Below the pieces are notes generated by a model that saw only the letters and a list, made by a program, of their open reading frames with translations, made no database searches and had not been told where the DNA came from. A program made the translations under genes and the position numbers. Below, piece by piece: positions 45,730-58,429 of a DNA stretch of 64,000 bases (positions are counted from its first letter, which is position 1; every line of letters begins with the position of its first letter). The stretch is from Aurifilum marmelostoma (Eukaryota > Ascomycota > Sordariomycetes > Diaporthales > Cryphonectriaceae). The stretch covers positions 186,001 through 250,000 of the forward strand of contig JAMXSV010000012.1 in assembly GCA_027559495.1 (NCBI GenBank). The letters are read 5' to 3'.

Positions 45730-47357
45730 GCCTAGAGGACGGGGCAAAGATGGGCACAGATAATTAAAGACCAAATCATACGTGCTCTCAAGACGGTTTT
45801 GGGAAATAGATGAGCTGAAGAGTCCATGTGTCTGTATTGCAGGTAGCACTTTGTTCGAAAGCCTCGTCCTGAACACTTACACGCGCCAGGAGGTTCGTCT
45901 CTGGCTGCAAGGGGCTGAGATATCAATCAGGTGACTATGACTCCCTCAGCAGAGATGGAGGGGGGAGGTTATTCTACGCCGAGCGGCGCTAAATGCTTAC
46001 ACGCAGACGCCGTCTCGTCACCTCTCCATGTCGATCTCTTGCCGCCAGAGAGACAGGAAGCGAGAGAGACGAGCAAGCATGGGATAGTTACCCAACAGGC
46101 TGGGTGGGAGCTTCAAGGTACCACGGGCGGTACCAGCCAGGGATACCGCATGCTGTAGCCTGGTCTGACCCTGCCCGGGTGGTTGTTTGGCTGGTAGGGA
46201 ATGGTTTTCGTAGCACGAGAATATTGAACACACCAGGGAGGCCAAGTAAGTAAAACTTGCGTCGACGCTATCGATGCTGCGAAGAGGAAGAGAGGTATGA
46301 CGAGAACCAAGTCCACGACGCCAGATAATAATTATCGAAGGGGCTAGATAAGACTACGCAGGACGCCGGCGTCAATGCCATCCGCAGACACGAGAAAACA
46401 AACCCATCCCTGGGGTTTATGGCACTCGGCAATTCGTGATGGTGACGAGGTCCGAAGGATCAAGCTAGTCATTTCTTGTGTTCTGCGAGAGAGAGAGAGA
46501 GAGAGAGACACTCTCTCTTCCTCGGTATGCAGGCAACATGGCATGCTTTGATAGGTAGAGGGAGTAGGTAGACCCGACTGGCGACGACGATGATGACAGT
46601 GCGGGAAGAAAGGCCCGGGGGAGGGGGGGGGGACAGCCGCGCCGCAGCCATTTCCCCGGCCCATACGACGATTACATGATGGAGGGGTGTTGGTCAGCAG
46701 GCATGCCAAGGCTCCTCCCCGTTGGTAAGAACCCTTTTTAACACAAAATAAAAAAATGTCCTTTCTGCTGGACCCCGGGAAACTGGGTGAAGGAACCTCC
46801 TCCTCTTCAGCCAAGTGGATGGATTGGATTGGGGGGGGGGGGTGTGCGCGGGTGTGGTGTGCTACGTGTGAAGCCTTGTTCCTCCATGCAAGTAAGTAGA
46901 CACACACGCACACAGGCACAAGAAAATACAAAACGGGCCAGCCGAGCCAGACCTCCGCGGATCGCGCTCGATAAGCGACTCGCCGAAGGGGAGGAGGGTG
47001 GTGGTGTGCTAACGCAAGTTGCGCATATGCGAAATGCAGCCGGGGTGTGCAAGTCATCACGCCAAGGGCTGGGCTGGGATGGTGGTAGAGGAGGAGGTGG
47101 TGGAGGGACTTGGAGAGAGAAGGGGGTGTGTGGAAGGGTGTCGGATCGGATGTGACAGAGACCCCCCTTCCACTTCGTCTAAATCGCCTCGAGTTGCCCT
47201 TGGAGTTGAGTTGGTTCGGCTTTGAGTGGTACTATTTGCCGTTTTCGACAGAGAGACTGATACAACACTCTTGCAGAGCCCTCGTCTGTGACCAATCCCA
47301 GTGCACACGAGAATAACAACAAGAAGAAAAAAAGAGATGGAAGGGGAAAATAGAGAG

Positions 47358-47379
47358 GAGAGAGAGAGAGAGAGAGAGA
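47358..47379. repeat. (AG)n microsatellite
   Basis: Eleven AG units in a longer purine-rich block (47320-47385). Confidence 0.8.
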
Positions 47380-48287
47380 AAGACAAAATCCTCCCCCAGC
47401 CTTTCATAGATTTCACAATGGCACTTCTGTCTCGGCCAATCATGCCCTGCCGCGAATTCCCTCCCCCTCCTCATCCTACCCTGTGCGAAGGTGGTGTGTA
47501 ACCACACAACAGGGACGGAACACTGGGCTGACCTGCAGCCAGGTCGGGCATGATTCTCGGGATGCCGACCCTGACGTCTTGAGGATCGGCGACCTGTCCA
47601 CGGCGGTGGGAGCTGTGCTGAAGTGCTCAAAGATGTATCATGTACAGCATCTAGTGATAGTATGTACGCTGGTCGTGGAATGACAGCCAGACTGGGCAGC
47701 AGGTGAAAAAAAGGGGAAACCAAAAATAAAGTGCTACATGTATAAGTGGCCAGGGCAACTGCCTCGGATACGCAGACTTCGTATCAATGGGGGGAAAACA
47801 CCACCAACAGAGATCAATGTTTATGCTACCGTCGAGAACACGACTCGTGACAGATGCGGCATAACATAATTACATGATGCCCGTTACAACAACAACAGCA
47901 ACAAGGCTGGCTGGCTGGCTGGATGGCTGGCAGTGAGCGAGAGATCCTTCCACCCAACAACATTGCTCAAGGTTCTCCCGTCGAGCAGGCCTGAATGTAG
48001 ACAGTATGCATCATGAACCATGTCGTACAGGGAGATGTGGGTCGATAGCTCAACTGACAGGCTGGATCTTGTTGGTGTCAGGATTCGAAGGGTGCAAGGG
48101 AGTTCGGTTATCATGATCCTTCGAGATGTGAGGACAGACAAGTGCTTCTCGCCCGGGAGTGACTATTAGAACGACACAGGGTCCGTGGCGTTCTCATGAC
48201 GAGGTGCAGCAAAGTAAATCACGAGACAGCATGTCTCTGCTAGACAGGCGATAGGATCCATTTGGAAAAGACAATAATCCTATGTAC

Positions 48288-48292
<5 letters not shown>

Positions 48293-48320
<28 letters not shown>
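48293..48320. repeat. Poly-A run (A28)
   Basis: Twenty-eight consecutive A residues in the long spacer. I see no coding sequence or target-site duplication next to it that would mark a retrotransposed copy. Confidence 0.9.
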
Positions 48321-48323
<3 letters not shown>

Positions 48324-50806
48324 GATCAACCTCCTACTTACTCACTATACATAACACATACACACAGTACCACCCCGGTATAAGTCCCACAAGGGAATAC
48401 GATACGATGAGGGGGGGGGGGGGCGACCCTAACATGAGTAAAGTCACAGGCTACGGAAGAGGCTGAGGGAACCCGCGTGTTTCCCAGGCGCCTCCAGGGC
48501 TTTCCTCCTCACACACAGCCGCGCTAGACCGTCGCCATTCCTTGTCGCCGACCAAGTCATTGGTCCTGGGCTCTCTGCGCCCTTCTCTGGCTCGATAATA
48601 ATCCTGCACCATGCACGCACACACAGACACACACACCTATGCACTCTAGTCCTTCCTGTAGCTACCTCGAAGCTCGAACAAGTCGAAAGAGGGTCTGCCG
48701 GCCGGGGGGCGGGTTTGCGCTCGACTCAAACTCCTTTCAGGATCCAGGGCCGAAATCGCGTTGGGCTGGCCTGCTCCACACCATTGGCTTGTGTCTCTCC
48801 AATGACATGGCAGAGCCGCCCGATCAGTCTGTCACAGCGGGCGGAGGAAGCGTAGTCTCAATTGTTTAGTAACTGTGTAGACCCGGAGGAGGGAGCCCAG
48901 ACCTCTCCACCCAGCTCCTTTGCAGCGTTCGCGGCTCATGTTCTTTCTCTCGTGTTTTCCACCTCTTCATGTAATCCTTTCCTCGGCCTGTAATTGTAGA
49001 GTGGACCCTTTCGGGCCAAACGTCATTGTGTTATGCTGCAAGGCCACGGCTTTGCCCTTCCAAAGATGCGCATCAGCTGTGGAAGAAGGAAAAGAAAAAA
49101 AGAAAGAGTTGTTTTGGGCTCCGGGTCTGTACTACAGACTACCTGTTTCTCGGCCAGCCGAAACTCGCAGTACTGTTGGTTCTATTGACGACGATCTCCC
49201 GAAGGGGTAGATAGTGTGTCACACGGGAGGAGGAACAGCGTTTTACTCGACAAAATTTAGGTGAGAGTATAGTGCGGTGGTGACCGGGGCAATAAACCCA
49301 ACCCAGGCGCAGATCGAATCCATAGTGGTGCCCAACGGTCTACCAAGTAAGCCTGCCTGCCTCTCTCTGGCGAGCTTGCAACATGCCGGAATCTCTGATC
49401 TGGGGGGAGCAAGATGAGGGGAGGAAAAAATGACCTACATAGCCTTCCACTGCCCACACACCACCACCTCTTTGCGTTCAGCGTGGCCTAAGCGCGATCG
49501 CCGGCAGCGGGGACAGGCGGAATGGAAGCGCTTCAAGGAATACTATGTATTGTCTGCTTCCAATGCCAATGACAGTTTCGAGTAGTATTCGATCCACAGA
49601 AATGTGTTCGAGTAATGATGTGCCGTCCGCCCCATCCGGAAGGTCTTGTATTCCCGATCTTTTGTCTGTCTTTTCAATTTTGTTTTCTTCTTTTTTCCCT
49701 TTTTCCTTGTCTCTGTTTCTGCGGGTCGACCAGTGTCTATATCTTTCTGGGCCGTAGAATGCTACCAACCTGCATTGGCCGGGAAGCCGGAATGCCAGGG
49801 TAGTAGCATCCACGCATGTAACAGTGTCGTCGTCGTCCAAGTCATTGGGCCTGTCAGTGGATGTGTTGGTCGTTCGTTGGGCTGACGGTGATCTTTTCCC
49901 TCTTTTTTCTTCATTCATTTTCTTTTCATGTGTGTCTTGTCTTTTTCTCAATGCAACAGTACATGGTTACTTTCAGTTCTACTTGCTCACACCGTCCATG
50001 GGTATCCATGGGTAGATAGAGACAGAGAAGAGGGGGGGGGGGAGAGGTGACAGCGCAGACGGGAAGATTCTTACCTAAAATCTTGCCATTCTCGGGACAG
50101 ACAGTTACTCTCGTAAAATAACCTATACCAGCTTCCGTCTGACCATCGCCTCGAAAAGGGAGCTACGTGCGGCCATGTACGTAGTACTCAAATGCTACGT
50201 ACTGTGCTGTGTAGTATTATGGTCCTAAGCAAGACGTCCCATAGTGCGGTGTGTGTGTGTGTGTGCCTGAATGTCAGTCTACCTATCCATCTTCCCCTGT
50301 CTACACGTACGTCGTCGTCTTTGACCCCGGGGTGGGCCGAAAGAGGGGCTTCCTCTCTCCTCCTCTTGCCCATTGCCTGATGGTTTAAAAAAAGTAAGTG
50401 TCTGTTCTATTCCACAGCATATACCAAAGACACTGGGCAATGGCTGTTTACTACGGCGGCTTGCCTTTTTGTCATTGTCTTCATCGTGGGAGGTACTGTA
50501 TAAGCAGCCAGGCTGGCTAACCTCCGCCTTTTTGTCTGACACTTGGGGATCATCGTCAGCCCGCGGCTGCGATTAGCGAGAAAGGCATGACCCTGCTCGC
50601 CCATGACCCATCAATTGATTCCCCATTCACTGGCAGCCCTGTCCCTGGGCTGTCTCCTTCGTCGGATCGAGCGGCGGAGCGGGCGGCGCCCCTTTCGGGC
50701 GGATCAAAAGCGCCCAACGCGCTTCTTAGCACGAACTGTTTCTGACTGACGAGTGTTCCCCCCCCCCCTCTCTCTCTTTCTCGATCTTCTCTATCTTCTA
50801 TCTTCA

Positions 50807-50827
50807 TTTTTTTTTTTTTTTTTTTTT
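50807..50827. repeat. Poly-T run (T21)
   Basis: Twenty-one consecutive T residues inside a pyrimidine-rich block. Confidence 0.85.
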
Positions 50828-52182
50828 AAATTTTATTTAGTCTCTCTTCTATTTTCTCTTCCTGCGTACATTTTATTATCTGTTTCAAACAAGGAAGAAG
50901 AGGGAGGGGAAAATCCTGACTATTGATCAGAAGAGAGACAAGTCACGCCAGAGGATCGACATACTCATCGGATGCCGTTGTGTTACAGTGAGTACTACGT
51001 ATCATGTACTACACAAAACCACACATACACATCCACACCCGCTTTGGACAAGCGCCGCCGCCCAAATATTGGGGCCGATGCGGACTTGGCGCGAGCCCTG
51101 CGCTGCGGGTATCGAAACGAGACGAGAGGAGAGCTGTGCTTATAGCGGGTTTTTGTGTTTGTGTGCAGCTGACGGTGGTACCTGGCCCTGACCAAGGGAG
51201 GGGGGGGGGGAAGAGGGGCGGGCTTCTGCCCAAAGGACCCGCTGCCCGGCTCTTACATACCTACTGTGGTACGTCCATGTTCCAGGTATCATTGGCGTAC
51301 AGTACAGTACGGTATCCACTTGCTACTGTTGTCATGGGCAGGTAAGTATGTGCCAGCAGCCTGGTAGCAATGCCTTCAGGCTGTCGGGTCATCCTTTTTT
51401 ACCGTCTACTGGTTTATTGGATCGTGACCTCGATAACCTCACCTCGGGCTGCCTTTGCTAGGGGAGACCCAAGCACAGTAGTCCTGCTGCTCTCTTGACT
51501 TTCATAGACTTCAAACCTTGTGATTCCTCTTGCAATCCTCCGTCCGCCACGTCTTGTCTTATCCATCAAGCCCGCCTGCGGCTGGCCTTGCCATACTTTT
51601 ATTTCCTCTCATCTTATTTCCCGTGACTCCGCCACCTTGGACGCACAACCACCGGCTTGCGTCACCTCCCCGTCTCGCGCAGCCCGTCCCTCTCTCTCTC
51701 TTTTTTTCTTTTTTCTTTCTTCCTTCTCCCTGGCTAACCGTTCAGCTACAGCCGCTGGGAAAGAAGCGTAAGTGGCTGGCTAATCTCGCGTCTTTTTGTG
51801 TAGCAACCGCTACTACCTCGGGGCTCAGATGATTAGGAAGGGCGCGAGAGGGAGGGGGAAGGGAGGGGGGGGAGAAGGTCCTGAGAGACGCCATCCGTCT
51901 TCTTTTCCTCTTCAGGGTTTGGACACCCGAGGTCTTGGGTTGTAACCTATGTAACATGTGCCCAGAGCAAAGCCAACGAGAAAAGGATGAGAGGGGGGAG
52001 GAACTACTATGTACAGTAGTATCAAGACCTGTTTTGAGGCTGCTGTGGGGCAGAGAGACCAGCTGAAGAAGAGTGATCTGGTTGACGTGCATTGCATACT
52101 CCCCATGCAGAGAAAACGAACTATGACCAGCAAAAGACAAAAAAACGGTTGTTACAGTAGCAAAAGAAGCAGGACGATTGCC

Positions 52183-52207
52183 GGCCTGGCCTGGCCTGGC
52201 CTGGCCT
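52183..52207. repeat. GGCCT pentamer, five copies
   Basis: Five perfect tandem GGCCT units. The unit overlaps the near-palindrome AGGCCT, so the array can self-pair. Confidence 0.8.
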
Positions 52208-53275
52208 GTAAGGGCGTTGGGGCCGACGACCTAGCGTACTACCATGTAAAACGTACTGTGCGTTAGTGCACAGTGATGGTACTGTGCTGAACCGCCAAAA
52301 CAGGCGATTGCCGTGGTGTGTTATGGCCCCCGCTAAGGATAACTCTGTGCTACCGACTAGGCGTGTTAGTACGCCTGTAGTGCCTCGCTCTGTCCCACAG
52401 CAGACGCCCTGATTGCCAAAGTAATCGCGCGCCAGCGGCAAGGTAGGTAGGTTCCTTCCCTCTCAAGCGCGGTCCCGGAGAGACTTCTCCTCTTGCTCCT
52501 GCTTCCTCATCTTCACACAGAGACAAGTCTGCTCTGCTCTTTCTTTCCCTTCATTTTTCTTCCCAATTGAGGTTCTCGTCCCGATTTTTTCTCAGAGACG
52601 ACTCCATCAAGAATTATGACCTCTGGGGAAAGAACTGAAGTCAGACAAGCAGCACACGAGACTTCGCGGATCGACTGACGCAAGGGAAAATCACACCATC
52701 CTTTCATGCCCATCTCGACGACTCAAGAAGAAGAGTCAAGGCCCACCAGAGACGAGGTCGACGGCTTCTCCGACAAGTCCTGGACCACCTGCAGCTTTCG
52801 GCTTTTGCTAAGACCCGTGACCTCACGAGAACCAGTCAGTCTGAGCCGAGGTCTCGTCAACATCGCCGTCACCGTCACCTATCTACCTGCATATCACATG
52901 AGCGCAGGCCATTGATCGGGTCATTCAACCAATCAATTTTCCTATTGGTAAGTGAGTACTTTGAGCCTACTACGTACTTACCTCGAAGACCCCGCGCATG
53001 TTATTCTCAATGCTTTGCTGTTTCTGCTTTGTTTGTTTTATATACGAATCCTTTGAGGTCTGTGGTACCCTGTGCAATATATGCCTGCATGGAGATCTGG
53101 CCAAATGCCGTCATCCAGAAGACGTGTGATCCGATCACGCTCTGCAGTGTGCGTTGCATCATGATCCCCTGCACCAAGTAAAGATGTACAGTACCTGCTA
53201 TGCTACATATGACACTGCCATGGCACTCTGCCGAGCTACCAACCATTCACCTTCACACTCACATCACACACACCC

Positions 53276-53302
<27 letters not shown>
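53276..53302. repeat. (AC)n microsatellite
   Basis: About thirteen AC units in the long spacer. Confidence 0.85.
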
Positions 53303-53307
<5 letters not shown>

Positions 53308-53500
53308 CACGTCTTGTTCCTGTCGGTAGCGATGAGGAGGCGAGCGAGGGCACAGACTGCAGACTGGACCATGAAACAATCGGTTACTTGAGCTGTACTG
53401 TATGGAATCATTTCCTGCATGTACACCATCATCATCAGTCAGCAGACCCAGGGTAGTTGTGCAGTGTGATGAGGTGCGAATGGGTCTCGACATCGTGTGT

Positions 53501-55941
53501 CTTTTTTTTTTTCTTTCCTTTCGTCTTTCTATAATTCGTGCCTGGGTCCTTTTTTTATTTTGTCCTATTTCTTCGCTGCTGTTGGTTCCTTATCTTTTTT
53601 AATTCTTTTTTTGTTTTTTCTTCTTCAATTTTGGTGGCTCTGACGTGTACAATTCGCCTGAGCCTTGGGGGGCCTGGCCCTGCACTGCGTTGCCCCTCCC
53701 TTCTGTCCTTACGTTCCCCCTTCCGGCGTCTCCACTTGACAGGCCTGCTCAGATTGCCGCGTTCCCTTGGACGTGTGTGGGTTTATTGGAAATTATGACC
53801 CTGTGCCTTACCCGCGCGATTAGCAGAGAGGGCCGGAGGCAAGCGTCTCTCGTTTCTCTCCGCCTCTGTTTCTCTCCTGACCCTCCACATCTCCCTTCTC
53901 GCTCGCTACGGGTTGGTGGCCCCTCCGCCCCCAACGTCGTTTCCCATGCACGTACAAGAGACGATGCTGATCTGAAGGAGACCCATTCACCTCACCTCTG
54001 CCCAGCACGCAGTTTTTTTCTATCCTCTACAACCCGACTGTCAGTAAAGGGGAGAAGCACTTGCCGCCCGTCCGCTGGAAATCAGAGACAATTAAATCTC
54101 CGTCGGCTCTACTATTCCTTGTAGTCTGACCGAGACTAGGCGGCGCAGTTCGATGATCGACCCAAAGTCGAGGTATCCTCCTACAAGACCAGAGAGCAAC
54201 CCTGGCCCACAATCACAAGAGTGACGAGAAGCGGGATTGTACTGTACTTCCCAGACGCGGCAGCCTATCCTGATATGTAGGTACCCATACATAGCACCTC
54301 CATCTGCGTCTAGCAACCCCCCCGTCTTGCCCGTCTATGGGTTCAACCTGTGCCGCCCTGCCCTTACCAGGCCCACCCACCTTTCCCTGCGTCCCAAAGC
54401 AAGATACGCGCACGGCAACACGCTCTCTTCTTACTCGTCCGCAAGATCCTACCCTATCCCAACCTATCCTGTTCCTGTGCTTGTCTTGTCCTATCCCATC
54501 TTGCTTGCACCCTTTACCCAGGGCTCCATACCCGCACCACCAACACACACTCACTCACTGACAGTGCACACGCGCATACACACACACCCCTACCCTACCT
54601 TACAATTTGGACCTGACCTTGGCTCACCCTGCCTTAAGCTTCTCTCTCTCGCCTTTGCCTTGCCCTGCCCGGCCTGGCCTTGCCTTGCCCTACTGCCACC
54701 CGCATCACTTTTCCCAGAGAGGACCCCCGCCGCCTTTTCCCTCGCTTCTAGGCCCCTCTTCTCCCTCCCTCCCTCTCCCTCCCCTGTCCTTACCCCCCCT
54801 TCTTCGGAGGATGGGTTCGCGCTGATCACACATTTAGTCGCTGATTCATCCAGAGAAGATTCTCATCTCACACGGGGCGAAGCCGGTCAAATCATCTATC
54901 GTCCGTCTTCTCTGTTCATTCCACCGATTACGACGATAAAAGAAAATTGCTTTCTCCGGCAGTCAATTCTTTTTTTAAAATCCCTACCGTACGATATCGA
55001 CGACATCCAAATCTCGTTACTTGTGTCAATCCTCGCCAATTTGCCGGAACCGCCTTTTTTTTTTGTCTTTCTTGAAACCTTAAACATCGAATCCACAAGA
55101 CAGGCGCATGCATCTGTGATATCTGCTTGTTTTTTTTTCTCCCCCTCGAGGCGGCGGAGGACTCGGGCGACGTCAAGGCCAGACGATATCGGCGCTTACC
55201 CGGACAAAGCACAGAGAGAGAGATTGACGTGTGTTTCGATGAGGACAGGCACCATCAATCCTTTGGGTTCTTCTCATTTGCTACTTGCAACACGGTCCGT
55301 CGAGCTGGCACCAGCAGGAACGTGGGTCCTGACCGGGCATCAGTGAGAGAAGGAAGAAATCCCAGCTCGGTGTTTCAATTTCTTGTGCTCTGCTTTGTGC
55401 CACCTCGAATATCTCACAAGGGGTTTTTTTTCTTTTTTTTTTTTTTTTTTCAGTGAGTTGACGGGTGCTCACTATCTAGTGGGTGTCGGTGCACTGGAAG
55501 AAGGACCGCCACCGATTCTCTTACTCGATCTTTCTGGACCAGAGCTCGCCGTCGCGTTTTGCGCAAGGTCGAACTTTCCCATCATCTTGGACACACAAAG
55601 ATATATCTTCTCGTCTAATCATTCTATAATACTCGCACCTCCACCTCGCAACAAAATCCAATCGTTCCAGGAGGTGTGTTGCGTTACTCAAAAGAGGAGT
55701 AAAAGCTCCGTACTCGCCATTCTCGGCTGGCGCGGGTGACCTCTCACCAGATTTCGTCTCCGGCAAGACTTGTCCAAGGAAGAAGAAAAAAAGCAAAAGG
55801 AGGGGGAAAAAACAAAGAAAGAAAAGAAAAAAAAGGTCTTCAACTCGTTATTAATCAACTCACCTGTCCAACTCGCGCTGGTATACGTCCTTAGCACAAC
55901 AGCCCGCGCGCGTGCGCTGTTCTTAATCCGGACGAAACAAG
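53501..55941 (+). promoter_or_regulatory. Pyrimidine-rich promoter/leader of the Zn2Cys6-acetyltransferase gene
   Basis: The plus strand is heavily C/T-biased from about 53500 to 55450, then becomes mixed up to the start codon at 55942. A 369-codon open frame (54237-55346) is only a Pro/Leu/Ser translation of this bias. Long CT-rich upstream regions with long 5' UTRs are typical of fungal regulator genes. Tracts of T lie at 55421-55450 and purine-rich sequence at 55775-55835. Confidence 0.45.
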
Positions 55942-58254
55942 ATGGCAAGCTTCACAGCTATGAACGGCGGGGGTTCACCAAAAAGGGACATGCAGAACAC
56001 CAATGGAGCATCATCTGTGGACGTGCAACGTGCCGGCTCTGTTGACGGAGCCCATGCAACCACAGCACCACAGCCAGCACCACCACAACCGCCTTTGGAC
56101 GAACGGCAACGAGAGCCGTCGCCGGGTGAGACCTCGCCAGCACAGGGAAGCGGAGGAGGAAGTCAACAAGGCCGCGTTGCTCATCATCAACATCCCTCTA
56201 CTGCTTCCTCCGCGGCAGCTTTTTCAGAGACCGAGACCCACTCGCATAAGAGGAAGAGGTCGCATGGAGACTCTGCTGATGAACGCAGGGAGATGCCCAC
56301 TCCGGTGGAGAGGCAGCAGGAGGAATCCCATCAGGAACGGTCACAGCTCTCAGAACCTCCCCGGGAGAGGGACAAGGACTTGTACGACCACGAACGGCGC
56401 GAACGGGGCGAATACCGGGCATATGGCGATGAGCAACGAGAACGAGAGCCGGATCGCGAACGCGACCGGGAAAGGGACCGCGAGTCGTGGTATTCTCCGC
56501 ACACCAGTCGTGACGAGCGATCCATCTACAGCCAGCCTGCCTCGGCGGCGCCCGACTCGGCCCAGAGCGAGGAGCAGCAGATGCGCGAGGCACTGAGGAG
56601 GGCTGCCGCCGAGCATGAGTACCCACAGACGAGCCCTGAGGGCGAGGACCGGATGATACTCTACTCGGGCTCGTACACGCCTGAGCAGCGAAGGGACGGT
56701 GTGATTCAGTCCGACGCCAAGAAGAGGAAGCGCAACTTCAGCAACCGGACCAAGACGGGCTGCCTGACCTGTCGGAAGAGGAAGAAGAAGTGCGACGAGG
56801 CAAAGCCCGAATGTGAGTAGGAACAACAAAAAGGAGGAGGGGGGGGGGAAGGCCAGCCACTTTTGTTTTTTTTCCTTTCTTTCTTTCTTCCCCCGGCCAG
56901 GACCACGTCATGCAAAATAGGGCCATGCGTCCAGAAGCACCATTCTTTTCGGTACTAACCATGGCGATGAACATAGGTACCAATTGTCTGAAGGGAGGCT
57001 TTGTCTGCGCCGGGTACCCTCCACAGAGAGGATCGTGGCCGAAGCCCGAGAGCAAGGCCCAGACAGTCCAGATCGAGTCAAAGGATCCATCCTATAAGCC
57101 ACCAGGCGCCTATGGCATGCCTCAGCAGGCGCCGCCTTATGCCAACCAACAAACACCACAGCAGCAACAGCCACAACCCCCCCCTGAGCCAACAGAAACG
57201 AGAGCCTCTTCCCTCGTATCGAGGCCAGCCGCTAAGGATCGAGCCGCCCCAGGGTCGGCCCCTCTACTCGGATGATGACAGGCCCACTGCGTCCACGCTC
57301 CCCAGCGCGTCCGTCGTCAGCCCCGACAATAACAAGTTGTCTGCCCTCTCCACCGCCTACACGACCACCAGCAGCACGGCCGCCAACGTCTTCCCAACTC
57401 CTGTCAGCGCCGCTCCCGTACCTTTCCCCGACAGAGGACCCAAGGAATACCAGCGTGTGCCGCCGCTGCACGACCTCACCCGCTCCACCGAGCCAGACAT
57501 GACCCCTCAGAGCAGCACGGGGACCACCCTCCCTCATATCAACATCATGCACGCCACCCGCACCAACAGCCCCATCAGCACGCCGCAGTCCAGCAGCACG
57601 GCCCAGACTACGGCACAGCTCGCCCTCTCGCACACCTCGCAGTTCTCCTCGCCCGCATCAGCAGTGGCGGGCGGTGGTGGCCGCCGCGAGAAGGACGAGA
57701 TGTTGGCGGAGAGGCAGTACTACCCGTTCGACAAGGAGCTCGTGCTGGAGAGGGAGCGCTGCAACGCGGCGCTCTGCCGGTTCAACAACAGCATGAACCC
57801 AGCCAACGGCGCATCGCCCGAGGAGAGGACCCGGCTGTTCCGCGAGATCCTGCAGCCCAAGGTGCCCATCCAGCTCTCGCCGCTGCAGACGATTCCCGTG
57901 ATGAATGCCGGGCGCGTGGGCGACCACGTCGTCGTAGAAGCCCCCTTTACCTGCGACTACGGATACAACATCCAGATCGGGAAGAACACCGTGATCGGAC
58001 GCAACTGCACCATGGTGGACGCGTGCGAGGTCATCATTGGGAATAACGTCGTCATCGGGCCCAACGTGAGCTTCTACACGACGAACATGACAACCGATCC
58101 CAGGAGGAGGAACGGCGCAAAGGGGGCGTGTCAGGGCCAGAGGATCGTCATCGAGGACGACTGCTTCATCGGGGGCAGCGTGGTAATTCTTGGGGGTGTC
58201 AAGATCGGGCGAGGCACGACTGTTGGCGCCATGAGCCTGGTGACGAGGGTATGT

Positions 58255-58285
<31 letters not shown>

Positions 58286-58429
58286 CTTCGTGTTCCTCCT
58301 CGCTGTTTCCGCCCTTGACATGCGCAGATTATTGACATACGTGACACTATGTAGACGCAACCAGCCTTTTGCATCTGTACTGGCAATCCGGCCAAGGTCA
58401 CAAGGGGTATCGCATCGCCGTACTCCTGA
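55942..58429 (+). CDS. Zn2Cys6 regulator fused to maltose/NodL-type O-acetyltransferase
   Basis: Three exons: 55942-56812, 56977-58248 and 58355-58429, about 738 residues. The first third is disordered and rich in Arg, Glu, Asp, Ser and His. A complete zinc binuclear cluster spans the first intron: CLTCRKRKKKCDEAKPEC, then TNCLKGGFVC. A Gln/Pro/Ser/Thr-rich linker of about 200 residues follows. Next come the maltose-acetyltransferase N-domain (MLAERQYYPFDKELVLERER and RTRLFREIL) and a left-handed beta-helix of hexapeptide repeats (GKNTVIGRNCTMVDACEVII, then GNNVVIGPN). Exon 3 supplies the family ending GNPAKV and a stop; the acceptor TATGTAG|ACG was chosen because it restores this motif. The frame shifts by one at C8 (57177-57184), so the literal frame stops early at 57275. 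It probably binds DNA in the nucleus; whether the acetyltransferase part is active is unknown. Confidence 0.88.
58257..58285. repeat. Poly-T run (T29) inside an intron
   Basis: Twenty-nine consecutive T residues eight bases into the second intron of the Zn2Cys6-acetyltransferase gene. They could serve as an extreme polypyrimidine tract, though far from the acceptor. Confidence 0.9.

Larger units (their letters stand above)
42827..53500. other. Long gene-poor spacer rich in simple repeats
   Basis: About 10.7 kb without a gene I can defend. It is dense in simple sequence: GT repeats near 43629-43650, AT at 45687-45726, GA near 46490-46508 and 47358-47379, A28 at 48293-48320, T21 at 50807-50827, a GGCCT repeat at 52183-52207 and CA at 53276-53302. 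Longest open frames are compositional (Pro/Ser/His-rich). A weak possible minus-strand coding patch lies at about 43700-43860 (VKVSPHHHKGAYVQPPERLP) with a GTAAGT donor after it, but I could not build a gene around it. No transposon features were seen. It may hold non-coding RNAs or regulatory DNA. Confidence 0.5.

Noticed and set aside
46344..47060. 238-codon open frame on the minus strand
   Set aside because: Low-complexity His/Pro/Ser text over G-rich and GA-repeat DNA, with overlapping open frames on both strands.
48293..48320. A28 run as the tail of a retrotransposed copy
   Set aside because: No coding remnant upstream on either strand and no flanking target-site duplication visible.
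54237..55346. 369-codon open frame on the plus strand
   Set aside because: Composition is Pro/Leu/Ser/Thr from a CT-rich tract; no family motif, no codon-use signal and no splice context.
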